Shown here piece after piece: positions 16,909-24,194 of a stretch of DNA of 64,000 nucleotides. The stretch comes from Piscinibacter gummiphilus (GTDB lineage Bacteria; Pseudomonadota; Gammaproteobacteria; Burkholderiales; Burkholderiaceae_C): the NCBI RefSeq assembly GCF_002116905.1, contig NZ_CP015118.1, forward strand, positions 1,488,001-1,552,000, in the 5' to 3' direction. Under the pieces are notes generated by a model. The model saw nothing but the letters and a program-made list of their open reading frames with translations. It was not told the origin of the DNA and did not search any database. A program made the position numbers and the translations under genes. The first letter of the stretch is position 1. Each line of letters begins with the position of its first letter.

Positions 16909-17800
16909 GTGCGAGCAGGAAACGGCGACCGGGCGGAAATGCCTGGGCGACCTGATCGTGGTGAAAGGAGGTGCAAGCCCTCTCCTGGGAGGCGCGGGAA
17001 AGCCGCGCAACCAGTGCCGCAGACGATGGCAGTTCAAGTCGGAGCAAGACCGACGTCGGCATCACGGATGAAGCATCCGGGGATGTCGGGGGAGCTGATG
17101 GTGAACGGGGTCGCGCCCGGAAGCCTGAAGCCTCGACTGATAGCTTAAACGTCTAAAAGCGCCCGACTCGAAAGGGTGCGATGCGGAGAAGTTCGAAAGG
17201 TCGCTACGGCGACCGACAGGTGCTAGGGCTGCGATGCCCGCTGCTGACCTGAACGGCAACCAACTCGTAAGGGGATCTCTTTACCGCCTTCGGGCCCCCG
17301 AAATCTGGAAGATGCGTCCAGAGACAGAGGTTGGAACAGCCGGGTCACATCTAGAACTTCGTAGAACACAGCTGCGGTCTAACTGTGGAAATCTCGTCCG
17401 ATTCGGCACACGTGGCAGTGTGTCGGCAACCCAGTAGCGATGGGTGGTCAGCGGATGGGGTGAGAGCGTGGTCCGTGTAGGCAATGAAGGCCTGGCCGAA
17501 AGCCAGTGCCGAGATCGAAAGATCACGATCGGTTGGCACCGATCGCGCCGACAGGCCGAGCTAGCAGAGTATCGATGACAAGCGGAGCCGGGAGGCTCCA
17601 TGGGAGCGGTCGGGGGTGGTTCCCCGGCCGCGGTCACTTCTTGGGCGTTGGCGCGCCCTTCAATACAGAAAGGAAAGGAGCGGCCCTGTAGGCCGCATAG
17701 AAGTCGATGCGCGTGCGTGCGCGTCGATGATGAAGTGCTGGCTTCACGAGAGCCGGTAGACAAGGAGGACTCGTGCTCACGGCATGCGGTAAATGTCGAC
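16909..17800 (+). ncRNA. 5' portion of a group II intron (domains I-III region), no intact maturase
   Basis: The segment starts GTGCGAGCAGGAAACGG, matching the GTGCG 5' rule of group II introns. It continues with domain I-like blocks (GTGAAAGGAGGTGCAAG at about 16959; CTGACCTGAACGGCAACC at about 17243; TCCGTGTAGGCAATGAAGGC at about 17470) and only short open frames. It has no protein-coding character over about 890 nt. A frame opening near 17576 could be the first residues of a lost intron protein. The 3' limit is a guess; no second domain V was found. It sits only 88 nt after the domain V of another intron piece. Confidence 0.55.
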
Positions 17801-17857
17801 GGACATTTCCGCGGATCACGTGAGTTCAATCCAGACCTGGCGACAGGTCGACCCTCG

Positions 17858-17882
17858 AGCCCCCGGACAGCGTCCGGGGGCT
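17858..17882 (+). terminator. Strong hairpin, possible terminator
   Basis: An 11-bp perfect stem AGCCCCCGGAC / GTCCGGGGGCT closes a 3-nt loop. The downstream bases are ACTTCT, a weak T tract, so termination is plausible in either direction. On the minus strand it lies just past the stop of the small gene ending at 17902 and may terminate it. Confidence 0.55.
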
Positions 17883-17901
17883 ACTTCTCACGATCAGTCC
17901 G

Positions 17902-18171
17902 TCACTTGTTTCGGTGGGACAAGTGAGCGAGCCGATTCATCTCGGTGTCGGCAATGCGCCGCACCAGTTCTTCTTCGGCGTCACAGGCTTGCTCGGCTTG
18001 CCGACGCTCACGCGCCAACTGCAGGTCGATCTCGACGCGTGCCTTCAGTCGCTGGCCCCAGCGCTGAAATCGCCCTTCCGGATTTCCGAGCAGCCAAAGC
18101 AGCCAAAGCAGCGGTGCGACGCCGATGACGGCACACGGTGCGGCGGAATAGAACCACAGAAGGGCTTCCAT
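17902..18171 (-). CDS. Small membrane-anchored coiled-coil protein, unknown
   Basis: An 89-residue protein with one N-terminal hydrophobic helix (APCAVIGVAPLLWLLWLLG, residues about 11-29) followed by a charged helical tail rich in Arg, Glu and Gln (LARERRQAEQACDAEEELVRR). The start at 18171 puts the membrane helix near the N-terminus; an in-frame ATG at 18192 adds seven residues. Family not recognised. The operator-like inverted repeat at 18236 lies upstream. Confidence 0.5.
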   Translation of the reverse strand: MEALLWFYSAAPCAVIGVAPLLWLLWLLGNPEGRFQRWGQRLKARVEIDLQLARERRQAEQACDAEEELVRRIADTEMNRLAHLSHRNK

Positions 18172-18235
18172 CTTCTGACTCCATGGCCGCAAGGCCTCAA
18201 GTTCGGACTCTCAGGTCCCGGCTGACCCGAGCGTG

Positions 18236-18281
18236 ATGACAGCATTCCATTGCAGCATTGAATGCTGTCATGGAATGCTGT
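18236..18281. promoter_or_regulatory. Nested repeat site with ATGACAGCATTC inverted repeat
   Basis: Perfect 12-bp arms at 18236-18247 and 18260-18271 (ATGACAGCATTC / GAATGCTGTCAT) enclose a 12-nt loop that itself repeats GCATT. A further AATGCTGT copy follows at 18274, 13 bp after the second arm. Three AATGCTGT half-sites in 46 bp suggest cooperative binding by a repressor, 65 bp upstream of the minus-strand gene starting at 18171. Confidence 0.6.
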
Positions 18282-18338
18282 TAACCGATCCTGTTAAGCG
18301 CAGCCTAGCCACCGGACCTTGAGACGCTCGGATGCCTG

Positions 18339-18770
18339 TCAGTCCCAGCAGCCTCCACGGCTGCACCTGTTCGGATCGAGAAGACCATCGCCGCAGTACA
18401 GGGCGTCATAGGGCCGGAGCACGTCCTTCGCACTGAAGCTTTCGTCCTCCGTCAGCTGCCAGGGGAGTGCGTGACCCCCGAGCTGGGTGGATCCATCGAT
18501 GTGGCTGGCGGTCGCTCCGGAGAGCGCCTGTCTGGCTGCCCATGTGGAGAAAGCCGCAGTAGAGATTCCTGCGACCCAGCAGGCGCCGGCAACGGTCACG
18601 ACGTTTGCGAGGAGCAGAACGCCCGCGACAACCGCGCCGATGATCACGCCAGGAATCGCGCCGACGGTCGCAAAGCCGAGCATCACGACGAGTCCGGTGA
18701 TCCATGACGACTTGTCTTGCGAATCGCTCGTGTCCGCATCGCTCAACGAAGTTGGCTGGAGGTTCTCCAT
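18339..18770 (-). CDS. Glycine-zipper-like membrane protein, unknown
   Basis: A 143-residue protein with a hydrophilic N-terminus, two adjacent hydrophobic helices rich in Gly and Ala (residues about 25-70, VGAIPGVIIGAVVAGVLLLA) and a polar C-terminal tail with four Cys. Such Gly-rich double helices occur in holin-like and toxin-like membrane proteins, but I cannot name a family. Its ATG is only six bases from the shared operator at 18777-18798, so the mRNA may have a very short leader. Confidence 0.5.
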   Translation of the reverse strand: MENLQPTSLSDADTSDSQDKSSWITGLVVMLGFATVGAIPGVIIGAVVAGVLLLANVVTVAGACWVAGISTAAFSTWAARQALSGATASHIDGSTQLGGHALPWQLTEDESFSAKDVLRPYDALYCGDGLLDPNRCSRGGCWD

Positions 18771-18776
18771 GTCGCA

Positions 18777-18798
18777 ATGTTATCAATAGACACGTGAC
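18777..18798 (-). promoter_or_regulatory. Operator copy 1 (CACGTGTCTATTGATAACAT)
   Basis: Read on the minus strand, CACGTGTC is followed by TATTGATAACAT, immediately upstream of the gene starting at 18770. The same 20-bp arrangement, identical at 18 of 20 positions, precedes the minus-strand gene starting at 19900. The palindromic core is GACACGTGAC here. I infer a shared operator/promoter bound by the XRE protein encoded at 19961. Confidence 0.6.
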
Positions 18799-18916
18799 TT
18801 CAGTTAACATGTGGCGTCGATTTGACGCTTCTCTCACGCTCCCCCGCCAGACCAATTGTTCGTTTCAGGCGCTCGCACTACCCTTGGCAAGAATCCGTTC
18901 ACTACAGGACACCGGC

Positions 18917-19069
18917 ATGGACATACTTCTGCTTCTGGTTTTGCTCGCAGTGATCGGCGGCGGCGGTTACTACGTGTCGCAACGGACAACGGTCACGAGG
19001 GCGCAGCAGGATGCCATCGTGCGTGGCGAACTCGATCCCGACACACTCCAGCGTAAGAACACGGGCTAG
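18917..19069 (+). CDS. Small single-span membrane protein
   Basis: A 50-residue peptide with one N-terminal membrane helix (ILLLLVLLAVIGGGGYYV) and a polar, charged tail (QQDAIVRGELDPDTLQRKN). The composition and ATG placement after an ACAGGAC stretch look real, but no family is recognised. It is divergent from the membrane protein gene at 18770. Confidence 0.4.
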   Translation: MDILLLLVLLAVIGGGGYYVSQRTTVTRAQQDAIVRGELDPDTLQRKNTG

Positions 19070-19219
19070 GCGTTTGGGCGGCGGGCGCATGCGCTGACTT
19101 GCGGCTGCCCGGACTGCCCGTGTGCGCAGTGGTTGCGACTGGCACTCGTACCGACCACAACCCGCAATCACGAGGTTGTAGTTGCAGGAGCGGCGAGCTG
19201 GCCCGCCACTCCCGTTCCG

Positions 19220-19900
19220 CTAGGCCGGACCGCACAGGCCAATGGCCAGGTTGCTCACGGGAAAACCGCAGGCGTGTACCTCAAGTCGTTCCAGCCGGAA
19301 CGAAGGATCGATCCCAAGGGTGCGTGTCCGTTGCTGGATCCACGGCCAGATCGAGGCTGCATTGCACGTTTCCACGGCCTCGCACCGAGTGACCCGCTTG
19401 TGCGGAAGAGGCGGCGTGCCCAGCACCACGCGCCTGGGCGTGAAATCGCAGTCCCACCCCGTCATGACCACCTTGACGTCCTGCCGCCGAACCAGCTCTC
19501 TGTCGGCCGAGGGCGGCGCCAATGGGAATTCCTCCACACCTCCAATCGCCTGTCGGGCTGCGCTCGACAGTGACTCGGAGCTGATCTCGCCTCGGTCATG
19601 CTCGTACTGCCGCTGGGTCAGAACCGTGACGACCAGCCCCGGAGATTGGAAGCACCAGGATGCGCGGGCGACTGCGACATACCAGCTCGAGTCGCATCGG
19701 GCGAAGAACAGGTAGTAGGCCCGAAGCTCGTGGTGTCGACTGGGGTCGTTCAGCGGTACGCCTTTGCCGGTGTTCAGCACATCCAGAACGTCTGTGGCAG
19801 ACAGGCCGGTGCGCTGGGCGATCCGCTTCCTCGCATGAGGATGAAGTCGGTAGTGAAGGACGGGATGTTCGCCCCGATGAGAAATAAAGTCGTTCTGCAC
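19220..19900 (-). CDS. Hypothetical protein, possible toxin-like N-terminal domain
   Basis: A 226-residue protein starting at GTG. The N-terminal half (residues about 18-95) reads H-x-H-ARKRIAQR-TGLS-ATDVLDVL, then YYLFFARCDSSWYVAVAR and VVTVLTQRQYE. It has the layout of compact RelE/BrnT/DUF4258-like domains, and I infer the similarity from pattern only. The C-terminal half is Arg/Trp-rich and unassigned. It diverges from the XRE gene at 19961 across a perfect palindromic operator, the common plan of regulated toxin-antitoxin or phage-control pairs. Confidence 0.5.
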   Translation of the reverse strand: MQNDFISHRGEHPVLHYRLHPHARKRIAQRTGLSATDVLDVLNTGKGVPLNDPSRHHELRAYYLFFARCDSSWYVAVARASWCFQSPGLVVTVLTQRQYEHDRGEISSESLSSAARQAIGGVEEFPLAPPSADRELVRRQDVKVVMTGWDCDFTPRRVVLGTPPLPHKRVTRCEAVETCNAASIWPWIQQRTRTLGIDPSFRLERLEVHACGFPVSNLAIGLCGPA

Positions 19901-19906
19901 CCTGAA

Positions 19907-19930
19907 ATGTTATCTATTGACACGTGTCAA
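19907..19930. promoter_or_regulatory. Operator copy 2 with perfect palindrome TTGACACGTGTCAA
   Basis: The 14-bp perfect palindrome lies at 19917-19930 and overlaps the 20-bp block shared with 18777. It sits between the divergent genes at 19900 (minus) and 19961 (plus). The site could regulate both. TTGACA also resembles a -35 hexamer for the plus-strand gene, so repressor binding would cover the promoter. Confidence 0.65.
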
Positions 19931-19960
19931 AAGTGAACGTGTTGCGCACAGTTGACGCCC

Positions 19961-20242
19961 ATGCGTCCCAGCCGCAACCCAGTCCTGCTCGAAGCTCTCG
20001 GATCGTGTCTCAAAGACCGGCGGATCGAGCTCGGCATCACGCAGGAGGATGTGGCAAGCGCGGCTGGGATCGACCGCCCCTACATCACGTTGATCGAGTC
20101 AGCGCGCAAGCAGCCAACCATCAGCGTGCTCTGGAAACTGGCCGCCGCGGTGCAATTCAGCCCGGCCGAGTTCGCCGAAAGGATCGAACGGCGGCATCGC
20201 GCCTTGAAGAGGCGGGCGAGAGAAGCGCCCTCGGAGGTTTAA
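19961..20242 (+). CDS. XRE-family helix-turn-helix regulator
   Basis: A 93-residue single-domain DNA-binding protein. The HTH covers residues about 11-65: LKDRRIELGITQEDVASAAG, then IDRPYITLIESARKQPTISVL as recognition and wing region. The basic tail RRHRALKRRAREA is typical of small antitoxin-like or phage-type repressors. A TTG nine bases earlier is possible but the ATG at 19961 gives the standard N-terminus. It is the best candidate to bind the GACACGTGTC palindromes. Confidence 0.8.
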   Translation: MRPSRNPVLLEALGSCLKDRRIELGITQEDVASAAGIDRPYITLIESARKQPTISVLWKLAAAVQFSPAEFAERIERRHRALKRRAREAPSEV

Positions 20243-20704
20243 CAGCAGCGCGTTGGCTAGTGCATCGATGCAGGCCGACGTGGAAGCAACACGCCACTCG
20301 GCTCTATGTCTGGCGGGTCTGTGCGCAAGCAGCCCTCTTCGCTCGACTAGGCTCGTTGCTTGGTCCCGAGTCGTTGCCCTCTGAGCCGCCCGCAGATTGC
20401 TCGGGAGTTCCATGCTGGGCCGCTCAGGGCCACTTGGACGTGACCGCGCGCGCTCCGTTCAATCGCACGTTCGGTAGCCGGCCTTCGACGGTGGCACATA
20501 GGCTTTGCCGCGAAACCGATGCTGGTGGGCTCTCCTCGGTGGGACAGAAGTCACACTTTGCGCTCCATCGCGCGTTCGTCCGCTGGCGCGGTTCAACGCT
20601 GCCGTAGCGTCCTGATTTTCACTTCGAATGTTGGTCATTGCCTTGGGTCACGACAACCCCCGTAGCGGCGTGACACCAACCCGTAACTCGAAAGTGAATT
20701 CATC
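20243..20704. other. Intergenic stretch, no gene supported
   Basis: 462 bp. One plus-strand frame stays open through most of it but lacks a sensible start and protein-like composition. Just before the next gene an imperfect inverted repeat, TTGGGTCACG at 20644 and CGTGACACCAA at 20669, could be its operator. Confidence 0.4.
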
Positions 20705-21112
20705 ATGATGACCATCAAAATTCATTCCGGCTCCGGCCGCTTGACCCATGCTGACCAACCTCATCCGGGCGATGCACACCTGAAGGGGCGTCTCTCTCTC
20801 CAACTCAGCGAGGATCCGAAACAGCCCGAGTTCTGCCTGGAGGCCGCAGGCTGGTTCGATGTCGATGCAGCGGGGCAGCCATACTATCGACTGACTTTCC
20901 AAGGTTATCCGGGAACGCTTCACCGTTGCATCGACAAGATCACCGAGGACTGCCCAGACTACTTTGGCAGTGTTGGATTCGACGAAGGCGACGGTCTCCT
21001 CGGTTGGAAGCGAGAGGATGAACATGGCCGTTTCATCGAATTGAAGATCTACAAGTGGATCCCCAATCCGTTCAAGAACGATGGCGGCGAAAAGGCCGGC
21101 ATCGTCGGCTGA
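20705..21112 (+). CDS. Hypothetical acidic protein, unknown
   Basis: A 135-residue soluble protein rich in Asp, Glu, aromatic and Gly residues. Notable segments are PEFCLEAAGWFDVDAAGQPYY and ELKIYKWIPNPFK. There is no signal or membrane span. The beta-rich pattern resembles small immunity-type or phage accessory proteins, but no family can be named. It is followed 17 bp later by a strong terminator, so it is a complete monocistronic unit. Confidence 0.55.
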   Translation: MMTIKIHSGSGRLTHADQPHPGDAHLKGRLSLQLSEDPKQPEFCLEAAGWFDVDAAGQPYYRLTFQGYPGTLHRCIDKITEDCPDYFGSVGFDEGDGLLGWKREDEHGRFIELKIYKWIPNPFKNDGGEKAGIVG

Positions 21113-21129
21113 GCGTCCGTAACTCAAGT

Positions 21130-21160
21130 GAGCCCCGCGTCTATGACGCGGGGCTCTTTT
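21130..21160 (+). terminator. Rho-independent terminator
   Basis: A perfect 12-bp stem GAGCCCCGCGTC / GACGCGGGGCTC with a TAT loop is followed by TTTTC. It terminates the gene ending at 21112. A group II intron-like 5' end begins four bases after the T tract, which is the insertion preference of group IIC introns. Confidence 0.9.
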
Positions 21161-21164
21161 CATG

Positions 21165-21298
21165 GTGCGCCCGGCACGGGCGCACTCTTGGAGGTGCAAG
21201 TCCTCCCGTAAGTTGATCACAGCGAACGGAGCGAAGCGCAACTGCATGAGGGCGACCGAGTGTGGGGAGGAAGCGTGGAGCGAAGCTGCGAGCCGATC
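21165..21298 (+). ncRNA. Truncated 5' end of a group II intron
   Basis: The segment starts GTGCGCCCGGCACGGGCGCAC (a 5' hairpin) followed by TTGGAGGTGCAAGTCCTCC, a layout commonly seen at the beginning of bacterial group II introns. Insertion directly behind a terminator fits class C introns. After 134 nt the sequence is interrupted by the IS3-family element, and I see no intron maturase or domain V on the far side. Confidence 0.6.
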
Positions 21299-21311
21299 GT
21301 AAGCTCCCCCG

Positions 21312-22181
21312 TCAAGTAGACATTCCATTCCTGGAGTCTGCGGCAGTGGTCAGCCTAGGCAGGAACTTGCGCGGAGGCAGCCCGCCCAGGGCGTCGTGAG
21401 GTCGGTGCTCGTTGTAGTCGAGCAACCATTCCTCGGTGATGTGTTGAACCTGCTGGATCGAATGGAACAGGTACGTGTCGAGCACCTCGGTGCGGTACGT
21501 GCGGTTGAAGCGCTCGATGTAGGCGTTCTGGTTCGGTTCGCCCGGTTCGATGAAGCGCAGCGCGATTCCCTTGGCCGCGGCCCACTCGGTGAACTCGTGC
21601 GAGGTCATCTCGGGGCCGTTGTCCAGGCGGATCGAATCGGGCCTGCCGTACCAGTCGATCAGGCGACTGATCGTGCGGATCAAGCGCCGCGCCGGGATCG
21701 ATGTTCCGATCTCGATAGCGAGGGCCTCGCGATTCGCCTCGTCGATCACGTTGAGTGTGCGGAACCGGCGGCCGTCGTAGAGCGCGTAGTGCATGAAGTC
21801 CAGGGCCCAGCCCTGGTTGACGAACTCGCCCGCCTGCAGCGGCACCGGGTCGCGTTGAGGAACACGCTTCTTCGTTCGCCTCGGCAGGTTCAGTCCCATT
21901 TCGCAGTACACGCGCCAGACCCTCTTGTGGTTCCACGGCCGTCCGTCCAGGCGCAGCCGATCAAAGCACTTCCAGAAGCCCCAACGGCTGCGACGTTCGA
22001 CCACAACGTTCAGGGCCTCGATCACTTCGGCATCTCGCACCAGGCCATCCACTGGCCCTCGGTAGTACGCCGCCCGCGACAGGCCTGCAGCTGCGCAGGC
22101 CCGCTTGATCGGCACACGGTGATCCTCGATCATGAGTTGCACCGCCTGCCGCTTCGCAGACGGCGTCACCACTTTCGGGAG
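21312..22181 (-). CDS. IS3-family transposase OrfB (DDE domain)
   Basis: The catalytic domain, made as an OrfAB fusion by -1 frameshifting. The HTH-like start (KRACAAAGLSRAAYY) and the RNase H-like rve core are present, with D in WALDFMHYAL, D in IRLDNGPEMTS and E in YIERFNRTYRTEVLD. That is the D,D(35)E triad with the usual K/R after E. The frame is open further upstream to 22352, and the start given is only the approximate point of the frameshift. The C-terminal NEHRPHDALGG motif is intact. Confidence 0.88.
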   Translation of the reverse strand, partial: LPKVVTPSAKRQAVQLMIEDHRVPIKRACAAAGLSRAAYYRGPVDGLVRDAEVIEALNVVVERRSRWGFWKCFDRLRLDGRPWNHKRVWRVYCEMGLNLPRRTKKRVPQRDPVPLQAGEFVNQGWALDFMHYALYDGRRFRTLNVIDEANREALAIEIGTSIPARRLIRTISRLIDWYGRPDSIRLDNGPEMTSHEFTEWAAAKGIALRFIEPGEPNQNAYIERFNRTYRTEVLDTYLFHSIQQVQHITEEWLLDYNEHRPHDALGGLPPRKFLPRLTTAADSRNGMST

Positions 22182-22432
22182 ACAACGTCCTTCAGTGCGG
22201 TGTTCTCCAGGGCCAGATCGGCGTACATGCGCTTGAGCTTGGCGTTCTCGGCCTCGAGCTCGCGCATGCGCGTCAGGTCGCTCACCGAGACGCCCGCGTA
22301 CTTGCTCTTCCAGGCGTAGTACGTCGCTGCGCTGATGCCGTGCTTGCGGCACACCTCGGCGACGGCCAGCCCCGACTCGCCTTCCTTCAAGATCGCCACG
22401 ATCTGGCTCTCGCTGAACTTGCTCTTTCTCAT
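22166..22432 (-). CDS. IS3-family transposase OrfA (HTH)
   Basis: An 88-residue protein beginning MRKSKFSESQIVAILKEGE, a typical start for IS3/IS407 OrfA, with an HTH (LAVAEVCRKHGISAATYYAW) and a leucine-zipper-like helix (LEAENAKLKRMYADLALENT). The frame extends upstream to 22462, but the 22432 ATG is conserved. It overlaps orfB in the -1 register; a GAAAG run close to the stop is a plausible slippage area. Confidence 0.88.
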   Translation of the reverse strand: MRKSKFSESQIVAILKEGESGLAVAEVCRKHGISAATYYAWKSKYAGVSVSDLTRMRELEAENAKLKRMYADLALENTALKDVVSRKW

Positions 22433-22504
22433 CGCGTCCTCTTCTTCCTTGTGAGGCCGCATTTTCCAGATTCAGGTGTCTATTGGTTGGGGGAGCTTAC
22501 GATC

Positions 22505-22919
22505 GGCAACGGCTGCTCACTGACGAATTGCCCCGCGGGTCGCTCGGCATGCGCCGATCGGCTGGCGGATTGTTCGAACGATGCTGCCTATGGCCGTTAG
22601 CGCGCCCCATCAAGGCCGGACATCTGGCCCCGAAAGCTAGTTCCTTCTGGCGCTGGCCGATTGATCCCCTTGCCGACCAACCGCCCTTGGCGGGCGCAGT
22701 TCGGAAGGGGCAGACCCCAGCCAATCCTCCAAGGGAGCTCGCGTCTATGACGTGGGGCTGTTTTCATTGCTCACTCAGTTCCGCAGTGTTCCTGCACACG
22801 TCCAAATTGACGCGACAGGTGGTGGCGTAGCTGAGATCGAGTGGTTGCTGGCGCCAGGCAGACGATGGGCCATGAGGGGAGGTCGCCTCAGCGGGTGAGC
22901 GCAGGTACAAGCCCTACCC
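22505..22919. other. Intergenic accessory DNA with a second terminator-like copy
   Basis: No gene is supported. At 22736-22765 the stretch CGCGTCTATGACGTGGGGCTGTTTTCATT repeats, with changes, the terminator and its tail at 21138-21163. The copy has lost pairing in one arm. GCAGGTACAAGCCCTACCC at 22901 resembles the intron-type GGTGCAAGTCC blocks, so more intron debris is likely. Confidence 0.4.
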
Positions 22920-22948
22920 TTGACGTTATAGCATTGAGGCTATATATT
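22920..22948 (+). promoter_or_regulatory. Promoter with an internal palindromic operator
   Basis: TTGACG (22920-22925) and TATATT (22943-22948) are separated by exactly 17 bp, a strong sigma-70-type match in otherwise GC-rich DNA. Between them lies TATAGC-ATTGAG-GCTATA (22927-22944), a perfect 6-bp inverted repeat. A repressor on this site would block RNA polymerase. The downstream two-gene unit encodes an HTH protein, which is the obvious candidate. Confidence 0.75.
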
Positions 22949-23059
22949 GAAGTTGGGGCGTCATGGAACGTGACGTACGGGCCACTACACAAGGACGAGA
23001 GATGCAACGACCAAACCACTTGCTGGCTAGAGCTAGCCTGACCTCGGGGACTTTCACGA

Positions 23060-23530
23060 ATGACCAAGGTATCGCTTCCGGCGATTGAGAGCTTCACGCG
23101 GCAACATGACTCGTTTTGCATTGCGAAATCTAGCAATCCATTGACCAAGCGCGAGCGTGTTTCGCTTTATTTCGCCATTATTCACGACGTGCCTCGCGGC
23201 TGTTCTTGTAAGGAAACAAAGGATTTTGCAGATTCAGTTTTAAACACCATTGAGGATGAGTTCTCTGGTGTTCCGTATGATGAGGGCGATTGGAAGCACG
23301 ACGATCGGCTCTACCCGGCGAAGGAAGACAACCGCCGGCACTCTCCTGTGGATGAGGTATCGATTTATCGGCACAAGCAGCATGAATCTTACTTCGGTAT
23401 AAACGGTGCAATTCGCGTAGTGCAACGCACCGGCAAGGTATTTTCGGTCGACCTCGCGGGGTCTGACGGACTAACGATTGGTGACCTCCTTGAATCAGGC
23501 ACTCAGCAACTTCCTGTCAGCAGTTCATAG
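23060..23530 (+). CDS. Hypothetical protein, first gene of a putative toxin-antitoxin-like pair
   Basis: A 156-residue soluble protein with many Lys, Ser and His and clearly lower GC than its neighbours. It contains RVSLYFAIIHDVPRGCSCKETKDF and RLYPAKEDNRRHSP. No family is recognised. Its 3' end overlaps the start of the HTH gene by about 50 bp in another frame, indicating coupled translation. Position before an HTH gene, under an autoregulated-looking promoter, suggests a toxin-like or effector role; this is inference. Confidence 0.55.
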   Translation: MTKVSLPAIESFTRQHDSFCIAKSSNPLTKRERVSLYFAIIHDVPRGCSCKETKDFADSVLNTIEDEFSGVPYDEGDWKHDDRLYPAKEDNRRHSPVDEVSIYRHKQHESYFGINGAIRVVQRTGKVFSVDLAGSDGLTIGDLLESGTQQLPVSSS

Positions 23531-24194
23531 GACTGTTGGTGACTCGCTGTCTAGCGAGATTTCTGAACCATACGATCCTTCTGGGGTATGGTTTGTTGAT
23601 CTCGCTTTGGATACTTATAAGCTCATTGTTCAATATTCGCCGCGGCTGGGTTTTGGCCTGTCAACTGAAGCATCTGATTTCGGTGACGCCCCCGATGAGC
23701 GATTCGAGTCTGAACATGCAGCTGCGCAGCGAGCCGTTCAGCTGCTGACGACTAAAGGGCAAACCATTCCGCCGACAACTCTGTTTGGCTTGCGTGGATC
23801 CCAGACCCAATCGCAGGTGGCTAGCTCAATGTCAATTAAGCAGCCTAGCTACGCCAGAATGGAGCATGCCCAACTTTGTTCGTTCGAAGTGAAGACACTG
23901 GCGCGTGCGGTAAAGGCGATGCATGCAACACTCCTTTTGGTGGTGCAAAGTGAGGATGGGAAGTTCTTTGTTCTTCAGGATAGCCAAGAGAATATGAAGG
24001 GAAGTTCAGCTTGCGCGAGTGAAGCTGATCATTTCCGTTTCTCTGGTTCGGCCGTTGGTTTGGTTGCATTGCCTTCGGTGGGAGTTCAGCACATTGATGC
24101 TTCGGACAATGTGGTCGTTGGCAACTTTGGAGCAGAATCTCCAGCGAAGCGGCGACCGAGGGTCAAGCCCGCGCTGGATCAGGCCCGCGAGTAG
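23478..24194 (+). CDS. HTH (XRE-like) regulator with N-terminal sensor domain
   Basis: A 238-residue protein starting at TTG 23478 or GTG 23481. Residues about 1-95 form an unassigned alpha/beta domain. Residues about 98-150 (LFGLRGSQTQSQVASSMSIKQPSYARMEH) match an XRE-like HTH of HigA/MqsA-like antitoxins. The rest is a beta-rich C-terminal part with VVQSEDGKFFVLQDSQ. It overlaps the upstream gene and is the likely binder of the palindrome at 22927. Its AT-richer codons indicate recent transfer. Confidence 0.6.
   Translation: MVTSLNQALSNFLSAVHRTVGDSLSSEISEPYDPSGVWFVDLALDTYKLIVQYSPRLGFGLSTEASDFGDAPDERFESEHAAAQRAVQLLTTKGQTIPPTTLFGLRGSQTQSQVASSMSIKQPSYARMEHAQLCSFEVKTLARAVKAMHATLLLVVQSEDGKFFVLQDSQENMKGSSACASEADHFRFSGSAVGLVALPSVGVQHIDASDNVVVGNFGAESPAKRRPRVKPALDQARE

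Larger units (their letters stand above)
21299..22500 (-). mobile_element. IS3-family insertion sequence (IS407-like group)
   Basis: A 1202-bp element. The ends GTAAGCTCCCCC and GGGGGAGCTTAC are 12-bp perfect inverted repeats, flanked by a direct GATC on both sides (21295-21298 and 22501-22504). A 4-bp target duplication is usual for the IS407 subgroup. Because GATC is palindromic and the next three bases also mirror, the match can alternatively be read as a 19-bp inverted repeat. It encodes overlapping orfA and orfB in the -1 register. Both frames are intact, so the element may still be active. Confidence 0.85.

Noticed and set aside
19924..20607. Plus-strand open frame overlapping the XRE gene and the following intergenic region
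   Set aside because: It runs out of frame through the clear HTH gene and has no protein-like composition.
21292..22507. 19-bp terminal inverted repeat as the IS boundary
   Set aside because: A 12-bp inverted repeat with a 4-bp GATC target duplication explains the same bases and matches the duplication size of the IS407 group.
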